This document shows positions 19,345 through 31,322 of a stretch of DNA of 34,702 bases, piece after piece. The notes below the pieces were generated by a model. It made no database searches. It was not told where the DNA came from and was given only the letters and a program-made list of their open reading frames with translations. Numbering within the stretch: the first letter of the stretch is position 1; every line of letters starts with the position of its first letter. Origin of the DNA: Prevotella sp. (GTDB lineage Bacteria; Bacteroidota; Bacteroidia; Bacteroidales; Bacteroidaceae); assembly GCA_024681705.1 (NCBI GenBank), contig JAILAI010000045.1:1-34702 (forward strand). Reading direction: 5' to 3'. Made by a program: the position numbers and the translations under genes.

Positions 19345-19622
19345 AACTATCAATTAATAATTTAAGTTTCACATTCGCTCCGCCCCTTTATGGTTTGAGG
19401 CAGAGAACTCTGACCAGTTGGGATAGTTGAGTAATAATTGAATGCAAAAATAATAAAAATATGTGAGATAGCACGTATGATAGGTGAAAAAATGAGAAAT
19501 CTTGACGTTTTTTCATCGATTTTGAAACAAATGCATCGTAGAAGTACCGATTCTTCACTTGAAAAGCGTAAGGCGTTCATCAAAAGATATTGCATTTACT
19601 AAAATAAAAATGTGGTATTTCC

Positions 19623-19653
19623 TTTGTGCTTTTCGTGCGATTTCGTAACTTTG
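19623..19653 (+). promoter_or_regulatory. Promoter of SDR gene
   Basis: TTTG 19623-19626, N19, TAACTTTG 19646-19653; 5 nt from the ATG at 19659. Confidence 0.6.
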
Positions 19654-19658
19654 CACAT

Positions 19659-20405
19659 ATGATGAAAAGAGCAATAATTATCGGAGCCTCTTCAGGTATA
19701 GGACGTGAAGTGGCTGAACTGATGCTTGAGAAAGGCTGGAAGCTTGGATTGGGCGCCAGACGAAAGGAAAAACTTGATGAGCTAAAAGCCAAATATCCCC
19801 AGCAGGTAGAGACGGAAGCCATTGATGTTCAGAAGCCGAATGGCACTGAAGGACTTCTTTCGTTGATAGAAAAAGTTGGGGGAATGGATATCTATGTTCA
19901 CGTTGCTGGTGTTGGCAAGCAAAATGTGTCTTTAGAATCTGATGTGGAAGAGCAAACCGTTAGCACGAATGCATTGGGCTTCACAAGATTCGTTGATTGT
20001 TCTTTCAACTATTTCGCATCGCACAAAGGTGGGCACATTGTTGTCGTTTCGTCTATAGCGGGGACGAAGGGCTTGGGCGTTGCGCCTTCATATAGTGCGA
20101 CCAAAGCTTTTCAAAACAACTATATTCAAGCGCTCGATCAACTGGCACATCTTCGCAAACTTCCCATTCGCTTCACCGATATAAGGCCCGGCTTTGTCGA
20201 TACGGATCTGTTGGGCGATTCGCAACACTATCCTTTGCTGATGAAGAAAGAGGAAGTGGCCAAGGACATCGTACGTTCAATAGAGAAGGGAAGGCACGTA
20301 CGTATTATCGATTGGCGCTATAGAATATTGGTGGCGTTTTGGAGATTGTTACCGAACAGGCTTTGGCCTTTGCTGCCTATTAAGACGAGGCAGCAAAAGA
20401 CTTAG
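19659..20405 (+). CDS. SDR-family oxidoreductase
   Basis: MMKRAIIIGASSGIGREVAELML...VVVSSIAGTKGLGVAPSYSATKAFQNNY. Confidence 0.93.
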   Translation: MMKRAIIIGASSGIGREVAELMLEKGWKLGLGARRKEKLDELKAKYPQQVETEAIDVQKPNGTEGLLSLIEKVGGMDIYVHVAGVGKQNVSLESDVEEQTVSTNALGFTRFVDCSFNYFASHKGGHIVVVSSIAGTKGLGVAPSYSATKAFQNNYIQALDQLAHLRKLPIRFTDIRPGFVDTDLLGDSQHYPLLMKKEEVAKDIVRSIEKGRHVRIIDWRYRILVAFWRLLPNRLWPLLPIKTRQQKT

Positions 20406-21127
20406 TCTGTAGTTTCGAAATAATCTTCCAAATCCGACTTCGCACTTCCGGCTTCGTTGGCGAGGTCTCGGATGACAACACCGTGCTCAAGCAAAGCAAT
20501 GCGTGGGCAGATGTCTACGGTGTGTGACAAGTTGTGGCTACTGATAAGAACGGTAGCACCCGTTGTCTTGTTGTAGTCTTCAAGTTTGTGCTTGAGGATG
20601 TTCTGGCTTGTAGGATCAAGGAAGTTGAAAGGTTCGTCGAGAATCAGCAGTTGTGGGTTGTTGAGAAACGCCGAAATGATGCCCACTTTCTGCTTGTTTC
20701 CTGCCGACAAATTGCGGATAAGCTTCTTTTGTCCAATGATTTCACCACCCATGAAATGGTCGAATTCTGCCACCTTTGTCTTCACTTCTTCATCCGAAAG
20801 ATTGCCTACCTTACCAATGAAACTGAAATACTCTTCGGGTGTGAGGAAGTCGATGAGGAAACCTTCGTCGATATAGGCTCCAGTAACATTCTTCCATTCC
20901 TCGCTAACAACTGGGTTGATGGGAGCGGAGAAATCGTTGGAGGATAGTGTAACTTCGCCATCATCGGCTTTCAGCAAATCGAGAATCAGACGAAACAAAG
21001 TAGTCTTGCCGGCACCATTGTTGCCGACAAGACCAAGCATGTCTCCCGACTTGATGGTGAAATCGGCTATATCAACAGCCGTCTTTTCACCAAAAGTCTT
21101 TTTAAGATTTGAAATGTGTATTTCCAT
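20402..21127 (-). CDS. ABC transporter ATP-binding protein
   Basis: MEIHISNLKKTFGEKTAVDIADFTIKSGDMLGLVGNNGAGKTTLFRLILDLL...NLSAGNKQKVGIISAFLNNPQLLILDEPFNFLDP. Confidence 0.93.
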   Translation of the reverse strand: MEIHISNLKKTFGEKTAVDIADFTIKSGDMLGLVGNNGAGKTTLFRLILDLLKADDGEVTLSSNDFSAPINPVVSEEWKNVTGAYIDEGFLIDFLTPEEYFSFIGKVGNLSDEEVKTKVAEFDHFMGGEIIGQKKLIRNLSAGNKQKVGIISAFLNNPQLLILDEPFNFLDPTSQNILKHKLEDYNKTTGATVLISSHNLSHTVDICPRIALLEHGVVIRDLANEAGSAKSDLEDYFETTD

Positions 21128-21129
21128 AA

Positions 21130-24100
21130 TTAGCCTAATCCACGTCCGTGACACTTCTTGAATTTCTTTCCACTTCCGCAAGGACATGGGTCATTAGGTC
21201 CAGGAAGTCTATCCTTCTTTATGGGCGTACGATTTATTTCTGTTGCCTGTGCACGAGTGTCTTGTTGAGCAGCTGCCTGCTGATTACGGTCGACGAGTTG
21301 CTCCTGTTGAGGTTGGTTGGCGTCGGCCTTGGTCTCCTGATAACGCTGGCTATGCTTCTCGGGTGCGGCTTCTCTGACCTCTTCCTGCTGAATTTCAGGA
21401 ATCTGTCCGCGCATCAAGATGCTGGCGATGCGGTTGTTCATTTCATCAACCATTTCGTCGAAGAGCTTTGCACTTTCCAACTTGAAGATGACCAGCGGGT
21501 CTTTCTGTTCGTAGCTGGCGTTTTGCACGCTATGCTTCAGTTCGTCGAGAGCACGGAGATTCTCTTTCCAGCAGTCGTCGATGATGTGAAGCATGATGGC
21601 CTTCTCAAATTCCTTCACCACCGATTTGCTTTCGGTATCGTAGGCTTCCTTGAGGTTACAAGCAATGTTGTACATGTGCTTTCCATCAGTGATGGGCACC
21701 ATGATGCGCTCGTACACTGAACCTTGGTTCTCGTAAACCTGCTTGATGACTGGATTGCCAACCGTACGAATGCGTTCGGTCTTGCGAGTGAATGCTTCCA
21801 TCACTTTATCGTAGGAGTCATCCTCAAGCTTGGCTTTCGATGTTTCAATGAACTGCTCGTTGCTGAAGGGACATTCCATTGCAAATATCTTTATGAATGC
21901 TTCCTGGCAACCTTCGTAGTCGTTGGTTTCGATGATGCTACAAACACGATCCCAAAGCACGTTGGCAATGTCCATACCGATGCGTTCACCCATCAGAGCA
22001 TGGCGACGTTTCTCGTAGATGACGGTACGTTGCTTGTTCATCACGTCATCGTATTCGAGCAGGCGCTTACGAACACCGAAGTGGTTTTCTTCCACCTTCT
22101 TCTGAGCACGCTCAATACTCTTGCTAATCATCGGGCTTTCAATTCGCTCGCCCTCTGCAAAACCAAGACGGTCCATCACACTTGCAATGCGCTCAGAGGC
22201 GAACAGACGCATCAGCTTGTCTTCAAGAGAGACGTAGAATACAGAAGAACCCGGGTCTCCTTGACGTCCTGAACGACCACGAAGCTGACGGTCAACACGG
22301 CGACTTTCATGACGCTCGGTACCGATGATAGCAAGACCTCCAGCTTTTTTCACATCGTCGGAAAGCTTGATGTCGGTACCACGACCAGCCATGTTGGTAG
22401 CAATGGTTACGGCACCTAAGCCATTGGTGCTCTGACCGGCCAATGCAACGATGTCGGCTTCCTTCTGGTGGAGTTTAGCGTTCAGAACCTGATGCGGTAT
22501 GTGGCGCATGTTCAGCATTCGGCTGAGCAATTCTGATATTTCCACCGAGGTGGTACCAACCAGTGTTGGACGTCCAGCCTTGCGCATCTCCTCGATTTCC
22601 TCGATGACGGCATTGTATTTCTCACGTGCCGTTTTGTAGACGCGGTCGTCTTGGTCGTTACGGATAACAGGGCGGTTGGTTGGAATCTCAACCACATCGA
22701 GCTTGTAGATGTCCCAGAACTCACCAGCTTCCGTTGAAGCCGTACCGGTCATACCTGCTAGCTTGTGATACATACGGAAGTAGTTCTGCAAAGTGATGGT
22801 GGCGAATGTCTGTGTGGCATCCTTCACCTTTACGTGCTCCTTGGCTTCTACAGCTTGATGTAAACCATCGCTCCACTGGCGGCCTTCCATGATACGGCCC
22901 GTTTGCTCGTCGACAATTTTCACCTCACCATCCATGACGACATATTCATCGTCCTTATTAAACATGGTGTAGGCCTTGAGCAACTGCTGGATGGTGTGCA
23001 CGCGTTCGCTCTGTACACCGTAGTGCGAAAGCAGTTCGTCCTTCTTCTGCACGCGTTCTTCCTCAGTGAGATTCTCGGCTTCGAGTGCTGAGAGTTCGGA
23101 GGTGATGTCGGGCAACACGAAGAGCTGCTTGTCGTTTACCTGCTTCGAGAGCCATTCGGTACCCTTGTCGGTAAGGTCGCAAGAGTTCAACTTCTCGTCG
23201 ACAACGAAGTATAGAGGTTCAACGGCCTCAGGCATGCGGCGGTTGTTGTTTTCCATATAAGTCTCCTCCGTGTGGAGCATGCCGGCCTTGATTCCCTCTT
23301 CGGAAAGGAACTTGATGAGCGGCTTGTTCTTTGGCAGAGACTTGTGCGAGCGGAAGAGAGAGAGGAAACCAGCATCCAACAATTCCTGACCTTCCTTTTT
23401 CTTTCCTTCTTCCATGAGCTTGTTTCCTTCAGATATCTTCTGCTTGGCGTCTGAAAGGAACTGAGTGGCAAGCTGACGCTGAACACCAACGAGCTTCTCA
23501 ACCAACGGCTGATACTCTTCGAACATCTGGTCGTCACCATTAGGCACAGGACCAGAGATGATAAGAGGCGTACGAGCATCATCGATGAGCACTGAGTCAA
23601 CCTCGTCGACGATGGCGTAGTTGTGGCGACGTTGCACGAGGTCGGCGGGTGAGATGGCCATGTTGTCACGCAGATAGTCGAAACCGAACTCGTTGTTGGT
23701 ACCGAATGTGATGTCGGCCTGATAAGCCTTGCGTCGTTCGGGAGAGTTGGGGCGATGCTTGTCGATGCAATCGACAGAAAGGCCGTTGAACATATAGAGC
23801 GGTCCGATCCACTCGGAGTCACGCTTGGCCAGATAGTCGTTCACCGTAACCACGTGGACACCGTTGCCGGTAAGGGCGTTGAGGAATACGGGAAGGGTAG
23901 CCACGAGGGTCTTACCTTCACCCGTTGCCATCTCGGCAATCTTACCTTGGTGGAGCACCTCACCACCGAACAGCTGCACGTCGTAGTGAATCATTTCCCA
24001 TTTTAGATCGTTTCCACCAGCCGTCCAGTGATTGTGGTAATAGGCCTTGTCGCCTTCGATGGTGATGAAGTCCTTGCGCGGATCGCCTGCCAACTCACGG

Positions 24101-24504
24101 TCGAAATCAGTGGCGGTGACGATTGTCTCTTCGTTTTCGGCAAAGCGACGGGCAGTTTCCTTCACGATGCTGAAAGCAACAGGCATCACTTCGTCGAGAG
24201 CCTTCTCGTAGATGTCGAGCACTTCCTTGTCGAGCTTGTCTATTTGGTTGAAGATGGCTTCGCGCTCGTCAAGGGGCGTGTCTTCAATCTTTGCCTTCAG
24301 CTCTTCAATCTGCTTTTTCTGCTCCGTTGCCGACGACTGTACATATTCCTGTATCTCCTTCGTCTTCAATCGGAGTTGATCGTTGTCGAGTGCCTGAATC
24401 TCTGGGTAGACCTTCTTCACCTTATCAACCAGAGGCTGAATGAGTTTCAGGTCGCGTGATGATTTATCGCCGAACAACGACTTTAAAAATTTGTTTAATC
24501 CCAT
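21130..24504 (-). CDS. secA: Preprotein translocase subunit SecA
   Basis: 1124 aa; [51 protein letters not shown]-terminal [16 protein letters not shown]. Confidence 0.99.
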   Translation of the reverse strand: MGLNKFLKSLFGDKSSRDLKLIQPLVDKVKKVYPEIQALDNDQLRLKTKEIQEYVQSSATEQKKQIEELKAKIEDTPLDEREAIFNQIDKLDKEVLDIYEKALDEVMPVAFSIVKETARRFAENEETIVTATDFDRELAGDPRKDFITIEGDKAYYHNHWTAGGNDLKWEMIHYDVQLFGGEVLHQGKIAEMATGEGKTLVATLPVFLNALTGNGVHVVTVNDYLAKRDSEWIGPLYMFNGLSVDCIDKHRPNSPERRKAYQADITFGTNNEFGFDYLRDNMAISPADLVQRRHNYAIVDEVDSVLIDDARTPLIISGPVPNGDDQMFEEYQPLVEKLVGVQRQLATQFLSDAKQKISEGNKLMEEGKKKEGQELLDAGFLSLFRSHKSLPKNKPLIKFLSEEGIKAGMLHTEETYMENNNRRMPEAVEPLYFVVDEKLNSCDLTDKGTEWLSKQVNDKQLFVLPDITSELSALEAENLTEEERVQKKDELLSHYGVQSERVHTIQQLLKAYTMFNKDDEYVVMDGEVKIVDEQTGRIMEGRQWSDGLHQAVEAKEHVKVKDATQTFATITLQNYFRMYHKLAGMTGTASTEAGEFWDIYKLDVVEIPTNRPVIRNDQDDRVYKTAREKYNAVIEEIEEMRKAGRPTLVGTTSVEISELLSRMLNMRHIPHQVLNAKLHQKEADIVALAGQSTNGLGAVTIATNMAGRGTDIKLSDDVKKAGGLAIIGTERHESRRVDRQLRGRSGRQGDPGSSVFYVSLEDKLMRLFASERIASVMDRLGFAEGERIESPMISKSIERAQKKVEENHFGVRKRLLEYDDVMNKQRTVIYEKRRHALMGERIGMDIANVLWDRVCSIIETNDYEGCQEAFIKIFAMECPFSNEQFIETSKAKLEDDSYDKVMEAFTRKTERIRTVGNPVIKQVYENQGSVYERIMVPITDGKHMYNIACNLKEAYDTESKSVVKEFEKAIMLHIIDDCWKENLRALDELKHSVQNASYEQKDPLVIFKLESAKLFDEMVDEMNNRIASILMRGQIPEIQQEEVREAAPEKHSQRYQETKADANQPQQEQLVDRNQQAAAQQDTRAQATEINRTPIKKDRLPGPNDPCPCGSGKKFKKCHGRGLG

Positions 24505-24652
24505 GGGTATATTCTTTTTTTATTGATGCGATGTAAATGAGCGTGCAAAGTTACGAAGAAATCTCGTAATTGTTGCACATTTTTGGATAAATTATGGTTT
24601 TCGAAATGGATTATGGAAAATCGCAATGCGTCTTCCGGAGTTGATGTCGCCA

Positions 24653-26101
24653 TCAGAAGAGTGGAGACGCGGCACATGCGTTTGGTGCCCTGATGTGAAT
24701 GGTGGTTGCAATCGTTGGCGCAATGCGGTCAACGGTTATGGGTGTGGCAATGCGTTGTGGCTTCACCCCTGCTCCCAAAATGATGAGGGGGAAGTTCACC
24801 GTGCGCGCATTGATTTGATAATGTTCGTTGGTGTTCTCGTTGAACAGCTGCCAACCGGGAGCCACCTCGATGAGCAAATGTCCGCCTACGTTGGTGTTGA
24901 AGCCATTGCGAATCAGATCTGTCTTCGAGTCGCTGGCGGTGAGCAGGCTTTCGCTTGTGTGCACATTGATGATGCCTTCGCATTGTAGCAGGAACGATTG
25001 AGAGATTTGCAATATCTCGCTGAGTTTCAGTCGTTTCTTCTCAATCAGTTCAACGTTTAGATAAATATGGTTTCGCCAACATCCCCTGACGTAGGTGTCG
25101 CTTCCGTAGAGGGCTCCCAGATAGAGGTTGAGCAGATTGGCGGTGCGGTTGATGTAGAAAGAACCCGTCGGCACACGATGGTGCACATAGTCGTCGAGGG
25201 GGATGTCCTGATGACCTGTTCCTGTTATGAGGAAGAGAACGTTTCCGCGACCAACTTTGCTCTGTATGGTGGCGATGAGGTCGGCCAGTTGCCTGTCGAG
25301 ATTGATGTAGGTTTGTATGGCGTTAGCCTGCCAGTCGGCATTCTTCTTGTCCTTCTGTTTTTTGACGGAAGCGTCGAGCGTGATGTTGAGCATGTCCGTC
25401 ACATCGTCGTGCCCCATGCCGGTTTGCTCAATGCAAAGCACAGCCAGATTGGTGAGTTCCGTAATCTGCTCAAACTCTGTCTTCTTTCCCTTTCCCGAAG
25501 TCTGGTTGAATGCGTCGAGCCATTGTGGCGCACTCTTCATGAAATAGGTGGTAGTGCACCATCCGCCGTTATAGGTATCTTTCCAGAAGGCGCCATCGGC
25601 ATCGTGTCCTGCTGACAAAATGGCAGCATCTTGTTCGTTGGCAATGGCATAGACGAGCCCTTTACCTTGTGTGGCCACCTTCAGCTCATCGGTGATGGTC
25701 GATGTGCGGATGCTTTTGGGCGAAGAGAACTCCGTCGTGTAGACGCCAGGATAGGTGGGGTCGTCGACGCAGCTGATGGGTCTCAGTGTCTTCTTGTCGA
25801 GCCATCCAGTTCCGATGATACCATTATAATAAGGTGTGGTGCCTGTCATGATCGACGCGATGGCCGAAGCCCTGTCGACAGGCGAGAACGGGTAGCTGAC
25901 GTTTGAATAGACGGTGCCGTTCTGCATGAGTTCCTTGAAGCCGTTGGTGCCGAAGTAAGGGCCAAACTGCTCGATATACTCGGATGAGAGCTGGTCGATG
26001 GCAATGTTCACAACAAGCCTTGGTGACTGTTGCGCTACTTGTGCCTGAACCGTTGCGGCAATCAAGGCAATGAGGGCCGATGTGAACTGTCGTCTATTCA
26101 A
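24653..26101 (-). CDS. PafA-like alkaline phosphatase / nucleotide pyrophosphatase family protein
   Basis: Signal peptide; RLVVNIAIDQLSSEYIEQFGPYFGTNGFKELMQNGTVYSNVSYPFSPVDRASAIASIMTGTTPYYNGIIGTGWLD. Confidence 0.85.
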   Translation of the reverse strand: MNRRQFTSALIALIAATVQAQVAQQSPRLVVNIAIDQLSSEYIEQFGPYFGTNGFKELMQNGTVYSNVSYPFSPVDRASAIASIMTGTTPYYNGIIGTGWLDKKTLRPISCVDDPTYPGVYTTEFSSPKSIRTSTITDELKVATQGKGLVYAIANEQDAAILSAGHDADGAFWKDTYNGGWCTTTYFMKSAPQWLDAFNQTSGKGKKTEFEQITELTNLAVLCIEQTGMGHDDVTDMLNITLDASVKKQKDKKNADWQANAIQTYINLDRQLADLIATIQSKVGRGNVLFLITGTGHQDIPLDDYVHHRVPTGSFYINRTANLLNLYLGALYGSDTYVRGCWRNHIYLNVELIEKKRLKLSEILQISQSFLLQCEGIINVHTSESLLTASDSKTDLIRNGFNTNVGGHLLIEVAPGWQLFNENTNEHYQINARTVNFPLIILGAGVKPQRIATPITVDRIAPTIATTIHIRAPNACAASPLF

Positions 26102-26108
26102 TGTCTTT

Positions 26109-27317
26109 TTATCTTTTGTCGTTTGTGGCGTAGGTGCGTTGTCGCATGAAACACCATATATTCCTTAATAGCAAAGATGATGCCATGAGATATATTCCTT
26201 CAGCATATTGCTGCCAGATGCCTCCAACGAAGAAGAGGCAGATGAGGATGATCCACATGGCAAACTGCCAGTCTCTGCGCTTCTTGCGCACGCTCCTGAT
26301 CATTCTGAAGATGAAGAACAGGGGTAGGGGATTGAGCAGAAGAATCTGCAGGTTGACCCTTACGGTGGGGTGTTGCGAGAAGAGCATCATGGTGAGCACG
26401 ATGCCCGACAAACCACAGAGGAGCATCAGTATGGCATCATACCACCAAAGGCTCTTCTTCGAGAACGCCTCAATCACTGTTATCACAACTGTCAGTGCCA
26501 GCAGAAGCAGGAACACGGTGCGGGGCCTGAGCGGAAAATCTTCCTCAACGACCTGCGTGCCCGGAGCTACTAACTCTTGTGGCGGTTGCACCAATCTCTG
26601 CATCTTTGTGCCGTTTCCAAAGTCGCGCCTTGTGTTCTCAAGGTCCACCAGCAGGTTCTGCGGAAGGAATTCCTGTTGCAATCTGGTGGTCTTGAAATCG
26701 GCCTGAAGCCCTAGCAGCATATCGATACCAAACATCGACCAGGGGTGATGGTGACACTTCTGGTGCACCATGTCGCGATAGGTGAGAGTGCTATCCCTAT
26801 GGAGTCCGCGAGGCGAGTAGTGAAGCCCTCCGTTCAGGTGGTTCAGCACCATGTCGCGCGCCCTTGTGGTGCAGTTGTCGTAGAAATAATTGTATCGGTA
26901 GACCCTGTTCTCGGGTTTGTTGTTCTCTTCGAGGGCCAGCAGAATGGCCTGTTTCTCCTCTCTGGTGAGGTTAAATGTCTGTTGGGTGACGCTGCTGCCA
27001 TACGACTGATATATCCTACAGAACACGTCGAACGGCTCAATGCCCATCTCGTAGTCGGTGAGTCCGAAGATGAACCTCAGGATGAAGTAGGGCTTGTTGA
27101 ACGAGAACATGCCGTAGTTGACGGCAATGTCCTGACCACCCGCCCGATTGTCCTTCACGCGTAGTGCGGTGTGACCGTAGAGGCTATAGATTTCTTCGTG
27201 TGGCGAGCAGGTCAGCAGACTGATCTCTATGGAGTCGAGCTGTTCGTCTTGTGCGCTCACGTTCAGTGGCACAAGCAAGGCGAAGAGCCATACGAGAAGA
27301 TGCTTTGTCTGATTCAT
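26109..27317 (-). CDS. DUF4105-family membrane protein
   Basis: Signal peptide, IEISLLTCSPHEEIYSLYGHTALRVKD...YNYFYDNCTTRARDMV, C-terminal TM helices. Confidence 0.87.
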   Translation of the reverse strand: MNQTKHLLVWLFALLVPLNVSAQDEQLDSIEISLLTCSPHEEIYSLYGHTALRVKDNRAGGQDIAVNYGMFSFNKPYFILRFIFGLTDYEMGIEPFDVFCRIYQSYGSSVTQQTFNLTREEKQAILLALEENNKPENRVYRYNYFYDNCTTRARDMVLNHLNGGLHYSPRGLHRDSTLTYRDMVHQKCHHHPWSMFGIDMLLGLQADFKTTRLQQEFLPQNLLVDLENTRRDFGNGTKMQRLVQPPQELVAPGTQVVEEDFPLRPRTVFLLLLALTVVITVIEAFSKKSLWWYDAILMLLCGLSGIVLTMMLFSQHPTVRVNLQILLLNPLPLFFIFRMIRSVRKKRRDWQFAMWIILICLFFVGGIWQQYAEGIYLMASSLLLRNIWCFMRQRTYATNDKR

Positions 27318-27352
27318 GTTGCAAAGTTACGCTTTTTTCTTGAAACCAACGA

Positions 27353-30220
27353 CTATGACTGCTCTAATTCTTTTTTCAGGAACTTCGGAGTGTATCCTTT
27401 TTTGCTTCTGGCCACTTCTTCGGGCGTTCCGCAGGTGAGCAACTGACCGCCGTTTCTTCCGCCTTCGGGCCCCATGTCGATGATGTAGTCGGCCAGTTTG
27501 ATGACGTCGAGGTTGTGCTCGATGATGATCACGGTGTTCCCTCGGTCGACCAGCTTCTTGATGACGTCCATCAGTATGCGGATGTCCTCGAAATGAAGTC
27601 CGGTGGTGGGTTCATCCAGGATGTAGAGCGTCTTCCCCGTGTCTTTCTTCGATAGTTCGGTGGCCAGTTTCACGCGCTGGCTCTCGCCTCCGGAGAGGGT
27701 GGTTGAGGGTTGTCCCAACTTGATGTAGCCAAGTCCTACGTCCTGAATGGTCTTTATCTTTCGGAGTATCTCGGGGACGTTCTCGAAGAATTCCACCGCC
27801 TGGTTGATGGTCATGTCGAGCACGTCGGCAATGCTTTTCCCTCGGAATCTCACTTCGAGCGTCTCGCGGTTGTATCTCTTTCCGTGACAGATTTCGCAAG
27901 GCACCATCACGTCGGGCAGGAAGTTCATCTCGATGGTCTTGTAGCCGTTGCCGCCACAGGTCTCGCATCGTCCACCCTTCACGTTGAACGAGAAGCGACC
28001 GGGCTTGTAGCCTCTGATTTTGGCTTCGGGCAGGTTGACGAAGAGGTTCCTGATGTCGGAGAACACACCCGTATAGGTAGCCGGATTGCTTCTGGGCGTG
28101 CGTCCGATAGGCGTCTGGTCGACATTCACCACCTTGTCAATGTAGTCGAAACCTTCGAACGAGTCGTACTCCATCGGCTTCTTCAGCGAACGGTAGAAGT
28201 GTTGCGAGAGGATGGGCTGAAGCGTTTCGTTGACGAGTGTCGACTTTCCCGACCCACTGACGCCCGTCACCACGATGAGCTTGCCCAGCGGAAACTCTAC
28301 GTCGATGTTTTTCAGGTTGTTGCCCCGTGCCCCACGAATCCAGAGGCTCTTGCCGTTCCCCGGACGTCGGTAGACCTTTTGCTTTGCCTCTTTCGAACCT
28401 TCAGGAGGCGAGGGTAGGGCGATGCACTGCTTCCCGTTCAGGTATTGGGCGGTGAGTGTTTCGGTCTTCAGCATCTCCTTGGCCGTACCCTGAAACACCA
28501 CTTCGCCGCCTTTTCTTCCGGCCTTTGGACCGATGTCTACGATGTAGTCGGCATTGAGCATCATGTCCTTGTCGTGCTCCACTACGAGCACCGTGTTTCC
28601 GATGTCGCGCAGCTCCTTCAATGCACCGATGAGGCGCTCGTTGTCACGCTGATGGAGCCCTATGCTTGGCTCGTCGAGGATGTAGAGCACATTCACCAGT
28701 TGCGAGCCTATCTGGGTGGCCAGACGTATGCGCTGACTCTCACCACCCGACAATGTTGCCGACTGACGGTCGAGGGCCAGATATTCCAACCCTACCTCGA
28801 GCATGAAGGTCAGTCGTGTCTGTATCTCTTTCACTATCTCCTCGGCTATTCGCTTCTGTTGCGGCTCCATGTGGTTTTCCACTTCGCCGAGCCATTCCTT
28901 CAGCTCCAACAGGTCCATCTGGGCAAGTTCGGAGATGTTCTTGTCCCAAATCTTGTACGAGAGCGATTCGCGGTTCAGCCTTTGTCCCTTGCATTCGGGG
29001 CATTTCACCACCGCCAGGAACTGGTCGGCCCACTTCTGTCCACTTGCGCTATCGTCGTTTTCCATCACGTTGCGCAGGTATTTCACAATGCCGTTGAACT
29101 CCACGAAATAGTCGCTCGATGTGTGCACGAGGTCCTTGCTGATGCGGATGTTGCCCAGCGAACCGTAGAGCACCTCGTTGAGGGCTTCTTCGGGCAGCTC
29201 GCCCACGGGTGTCTTCAGGTTGCACTCGTACTTCTGCAGGATGGCGTCAATCTGCCAGAAAATCATCTGGTTCTTGTATTTGCCCAGAGGCACGATGGCG
29301 CCTTCGTGGATGCTGAGGTTTCGGTTGGGTATGACTTTTTCAAGGTCGATGGCGTTGATGTAGCCAAGGCCCTTGCAATGGGGGCAGGCGCCTTCGGGCG
29401 AGTTGAACGAGAACTTGTTGGGTGCGGGGTCGCCATAGGAGATTCCCGTCGTTGGGCACATCAGTCTCTTCGAGAAGTATTTGGCCTCACCCGTGTCCTT
29501 GTCCATGATCATGAGCAGGCCTTCGCCTTGCTTCATCGCTATCGAGACGCTCTTCTTCAGGCGGTCGTCGTCCTTCTCGTGCACCTGCAGCTTGTCGACC
29601 ACCACTTCGATGTTGTGGTTCTTGTAGCGGTCCACCTTCATGCCTCTGACAATCTCCACAATCTCGCCGTCGATGCGAATGTGCAGATATCCCTTGCGCC
29701 TCATGCTCTCGAAGAGTTCGCGATAGTGACCTTTTCGGTTGTGCACGAGTGGTGCGAGTATGAAAATCTTCTTGTTGGCATAGCTGGTGAGAATCATCTG
29801 AAGCACCTTCTCCTCGGTGTATTTCACCATCTTCTCGCCAGTCATATAGCTGTAGGCGGTTCCTGCTCTTGCGTAGAGCAGACGCAGGTAGTCGTAGACC
29901 TCGGTGGTGGTTCCCACCGTCGAGCGCGGGTTCTTGTTGGTGGTCTTCTGCTCGATGCTGATCACGGGGCTGAGGCCTGTAATCTTGTCGACATCGGGCC
30001 TTTCCATGTTTCCGAGGAAGTTGCGCGCATAGGCCGAGAATGTCTCAATGTATCGTCTCTGTCCCTCAGCGAATATGGTGTCGAAGGCCAGCGACGACTT
30101 GCCGCTGCCGCTCAGACCTGTTATCACCGTCAACGAATTGCGGGGAATCTCCACGTCCACATTCTTCAGGTTGTGCACGCGTGCTCCCCACACGTTAATC
30201 TTTTCGTCTTCTCTCTTCAT
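27353..30220 (-). CDS. uvrA: Excinuclease ABC subunit A
   Basis: 955 aa with two ABC domains: [64 protein letters not shown] zinc motif. Confidence 0.99.
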   Translation of the reverse strand: MKREDEKINVWGARVHNLKNVDVEIPRNSLTVITGLSGSGKSSLAFDTIFAEGQRRYIETFSAYARNFLGNMERPDVDKITGLSPVISIEQKTTNKNPRSTVGTTTEVYDYLRLLYARAGTAYSYMTGEKMVKYTEEKVLQMILTSYANKKIFILAPLVHNRKGHYRELFESMRRKGYLHIRIDGEIVEIVRGMKVDRYKNHNIEVVVDKLQVHEKDDDRLKKSVSIAMKQGEGLLMIMDKDTGEAKYFSKRLMCPTTGISYGDPAPNKFSFNSPEGACPHCKGLGYINAIDLEKVIPNRNLSIHEGAIVPLGKYKNQMIFWQIDAILQKYECNLKTPVGELPEEALNEVLYGSLGNIRISKDLVHTSSDYFVEFNGIVKYLRNVMENDDSASGQKWADQFLAVVKCPECKGQRLNRESLSYKIWDKNISELAQMDLLELKEWLGEVENHMEPQQKRIAEEIVKEIQTRLTFMLEVGLEYLALDRQSATLSGGESQRIRLATQIGSQLVNVLYILDEPSIGLHQRDNERLIGALKELRDIGNTVLVVEHDKDMMLNADYIVDIGPKAGRKGGEVVFQGTAKEMLKTETLTAQYLNGKQCIALPSPPEGSKEAKQKVYRRPGNGKSLWIRGARGNNLKNIDVEFPLGKLIVVTGVSGSGKSTLVNETLQPILSQHFYRSLKKPMEYDSFEGFDYIDKVVNVDQTPIGRTPRSNPATYTGVFSDIRNLFVNLPEAKIRGYKPGRFSFNVKGGRCETCGGNGYKTIEMNFLPDVMVPCEICHGKRYNRETLEVRFRGKSIADVLDMTINQAVEFFENVPEILRKIKTIQDVGLGYIKLGQPSTTLSGGESQRVKLATELSKKDTGKTLYILDEPTTGLHFEDIRILMDVIKKLVDRGNTVIIIEHNLDVIKLADYIIDMGPEGGRNGGQLLTCGTPEEVARSKKGYTPKFLKKELEQS

Positions 30221-30248
30221 TATCTATTTCTCCAGTGCTGAAGGCGTC

Positions 30249-30971
30249 TTATTGGTCGACCGTTTCGTTACCGTTCTCCGTGTAGCCGCGCAGCAGGTTG
30301 ACGGCTCTTTTGATGTGGTATTTCCTGCCATCGGCACCTCGGGCTTCCACATTCACGTAGTACACGCCCTGCTTCGCATCGTGGCCGTTGAACGTACCGT
30401 CCCATCCATCGTTGGGGTCGGTCCATTCGAACATCTTCTGTCCCCATCGGCTGAAGATGGTGGCCTTGAATTCCACCAGGCTCTGCCATCCGGATTTGGC
30501 TTTATAGATGTCGTTGATGCCGTCGCCGTTGGGCGAGAAGGCATTGGGCATTTCGAGCTTGCTCTCGCTCACCGTCACGCGGATGGGCTGCATGTCGCTC
30601 CAGTATTCTTCGGTGAAGCTGACGGTGTCTGTACCCTGCACGAAAGTAGCATAGAGCACGATGGCATGACTTCCAGCTTTTGTGAAGGTATATTCCGTAT
30701 CTTGCTCATAGCGATTGAGATACGGGCTCTCTTCTCCTTCAAGGGTGAAGCGCCATTCGTAGGTGGCGTTCCATCCCGCATCGTTGCTGGGATTGGCCAC
30801 GAAGCGTCCCACGATGGGTGCCGATCCTGAATAGGACGTGCTCTGTTCCTCTTCGCCCTCGGTGTTGGTGAAGTAGGCCGTAGGGTCGATGCTTGGCATC
30901 TCGTCCTGCGCCCATGCCGATAGTGCTGATGCCATCATAATGGCTGCGATATATGCTCGGATTCTTCTCAT
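30249..30971 (-). CDS. Short CHU_C (gliding-motility-associated / T9SS type B sorting) protein
   Basis: Signal peptide [97 protein letters not shown]. The 31037 start in the track overlaps a -7 box (31035-31042), so 30971 is preferred. Confidence 0.85.
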   Translation of the reverse strand: MRRIRAYIAAIMMASALSAWAQDEMPSIDPTAYFTNTEGEEEQSTSYSGSAPIVGRFVANPSNDAGWNATYEWRFTLEGEESPYLNRYEQDTEYTFTKAGSHAIVLYATFVQGTDTVSFTEEYWSDMQPIRVTVSESKLEMPNAFSPNGDGINDIYKAKSGWQSLVEFKATIFSRWGQKMFEWTDPNDGWDGTFNGHDAKQGVYYVNVEARGADGRKYHIKRAVNLLRGYTENGNETVDQ

Positions 30972-31138
30972 TTTCTTTTCGTCGTTGTCACTTGAATTTA
31001 TAGAGATAACGCTATTTGCGCCGAAACTATTATGCAAAGATATGAAAAAAAATTCAACCTGCCATCCATGTTTTACTTTTTTCTATAAAAAAAACTTTTT
31101 TCAAGCACTTGCGCCGTTGTTTTGGAGCTATGAAGTGC

Positions 31139-31214
31139 GGCGGTTTCCGTGAGCAAAACTGGCGCTTTTCGTTGTCGAAAGCGCCAATTTCGGGGAGGGA
31201 TTTCGGCGGTTTCT
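31139..31214. repeat. Four-unit 22-bp-period intergenic array (locus C, opposite orientation)
   Basis: Cores at 31139, 31161, 31183 and 31205. Reverse complement: gaaaccgccgaaatccctcccc / gaaattggcgctttcgacaacg / aaaagcgccagttttgctcacg / gaaaccgccgcactt. Confidence 0.8.
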
Positions 31215-31296
31215 ATGGGGGGCTATGGGATTTGATGGTGGCTATGGGGTTTTGATGGGGGGGCTATGGGATTTGATGGGAGATGATGGGGGCTGT
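31214..31296. repeat. G-rich ~10-bp-period array
   Basis: ATGG at 31215, 31225, 31235, 31244, 31255, 31266, 31276 and 31286. Confidence 0.85.
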
Positions 31297-31322
31297 GAAG
31301 GATAGCGGTTGTTTCACGATGT

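Noticed and set aside
21148-24459. Several plus-strand ORFs opposite secA
   Set aside because: All are shadows of the secA coding strand.
28445-30241. 598-aa plus-strand ORF antisense to uvrA
   Set aside because: Fully overlaps the unambiguous uvrA on the other strand; composition is a shadow of uvrA codon usage and it shows no recognisable domain.
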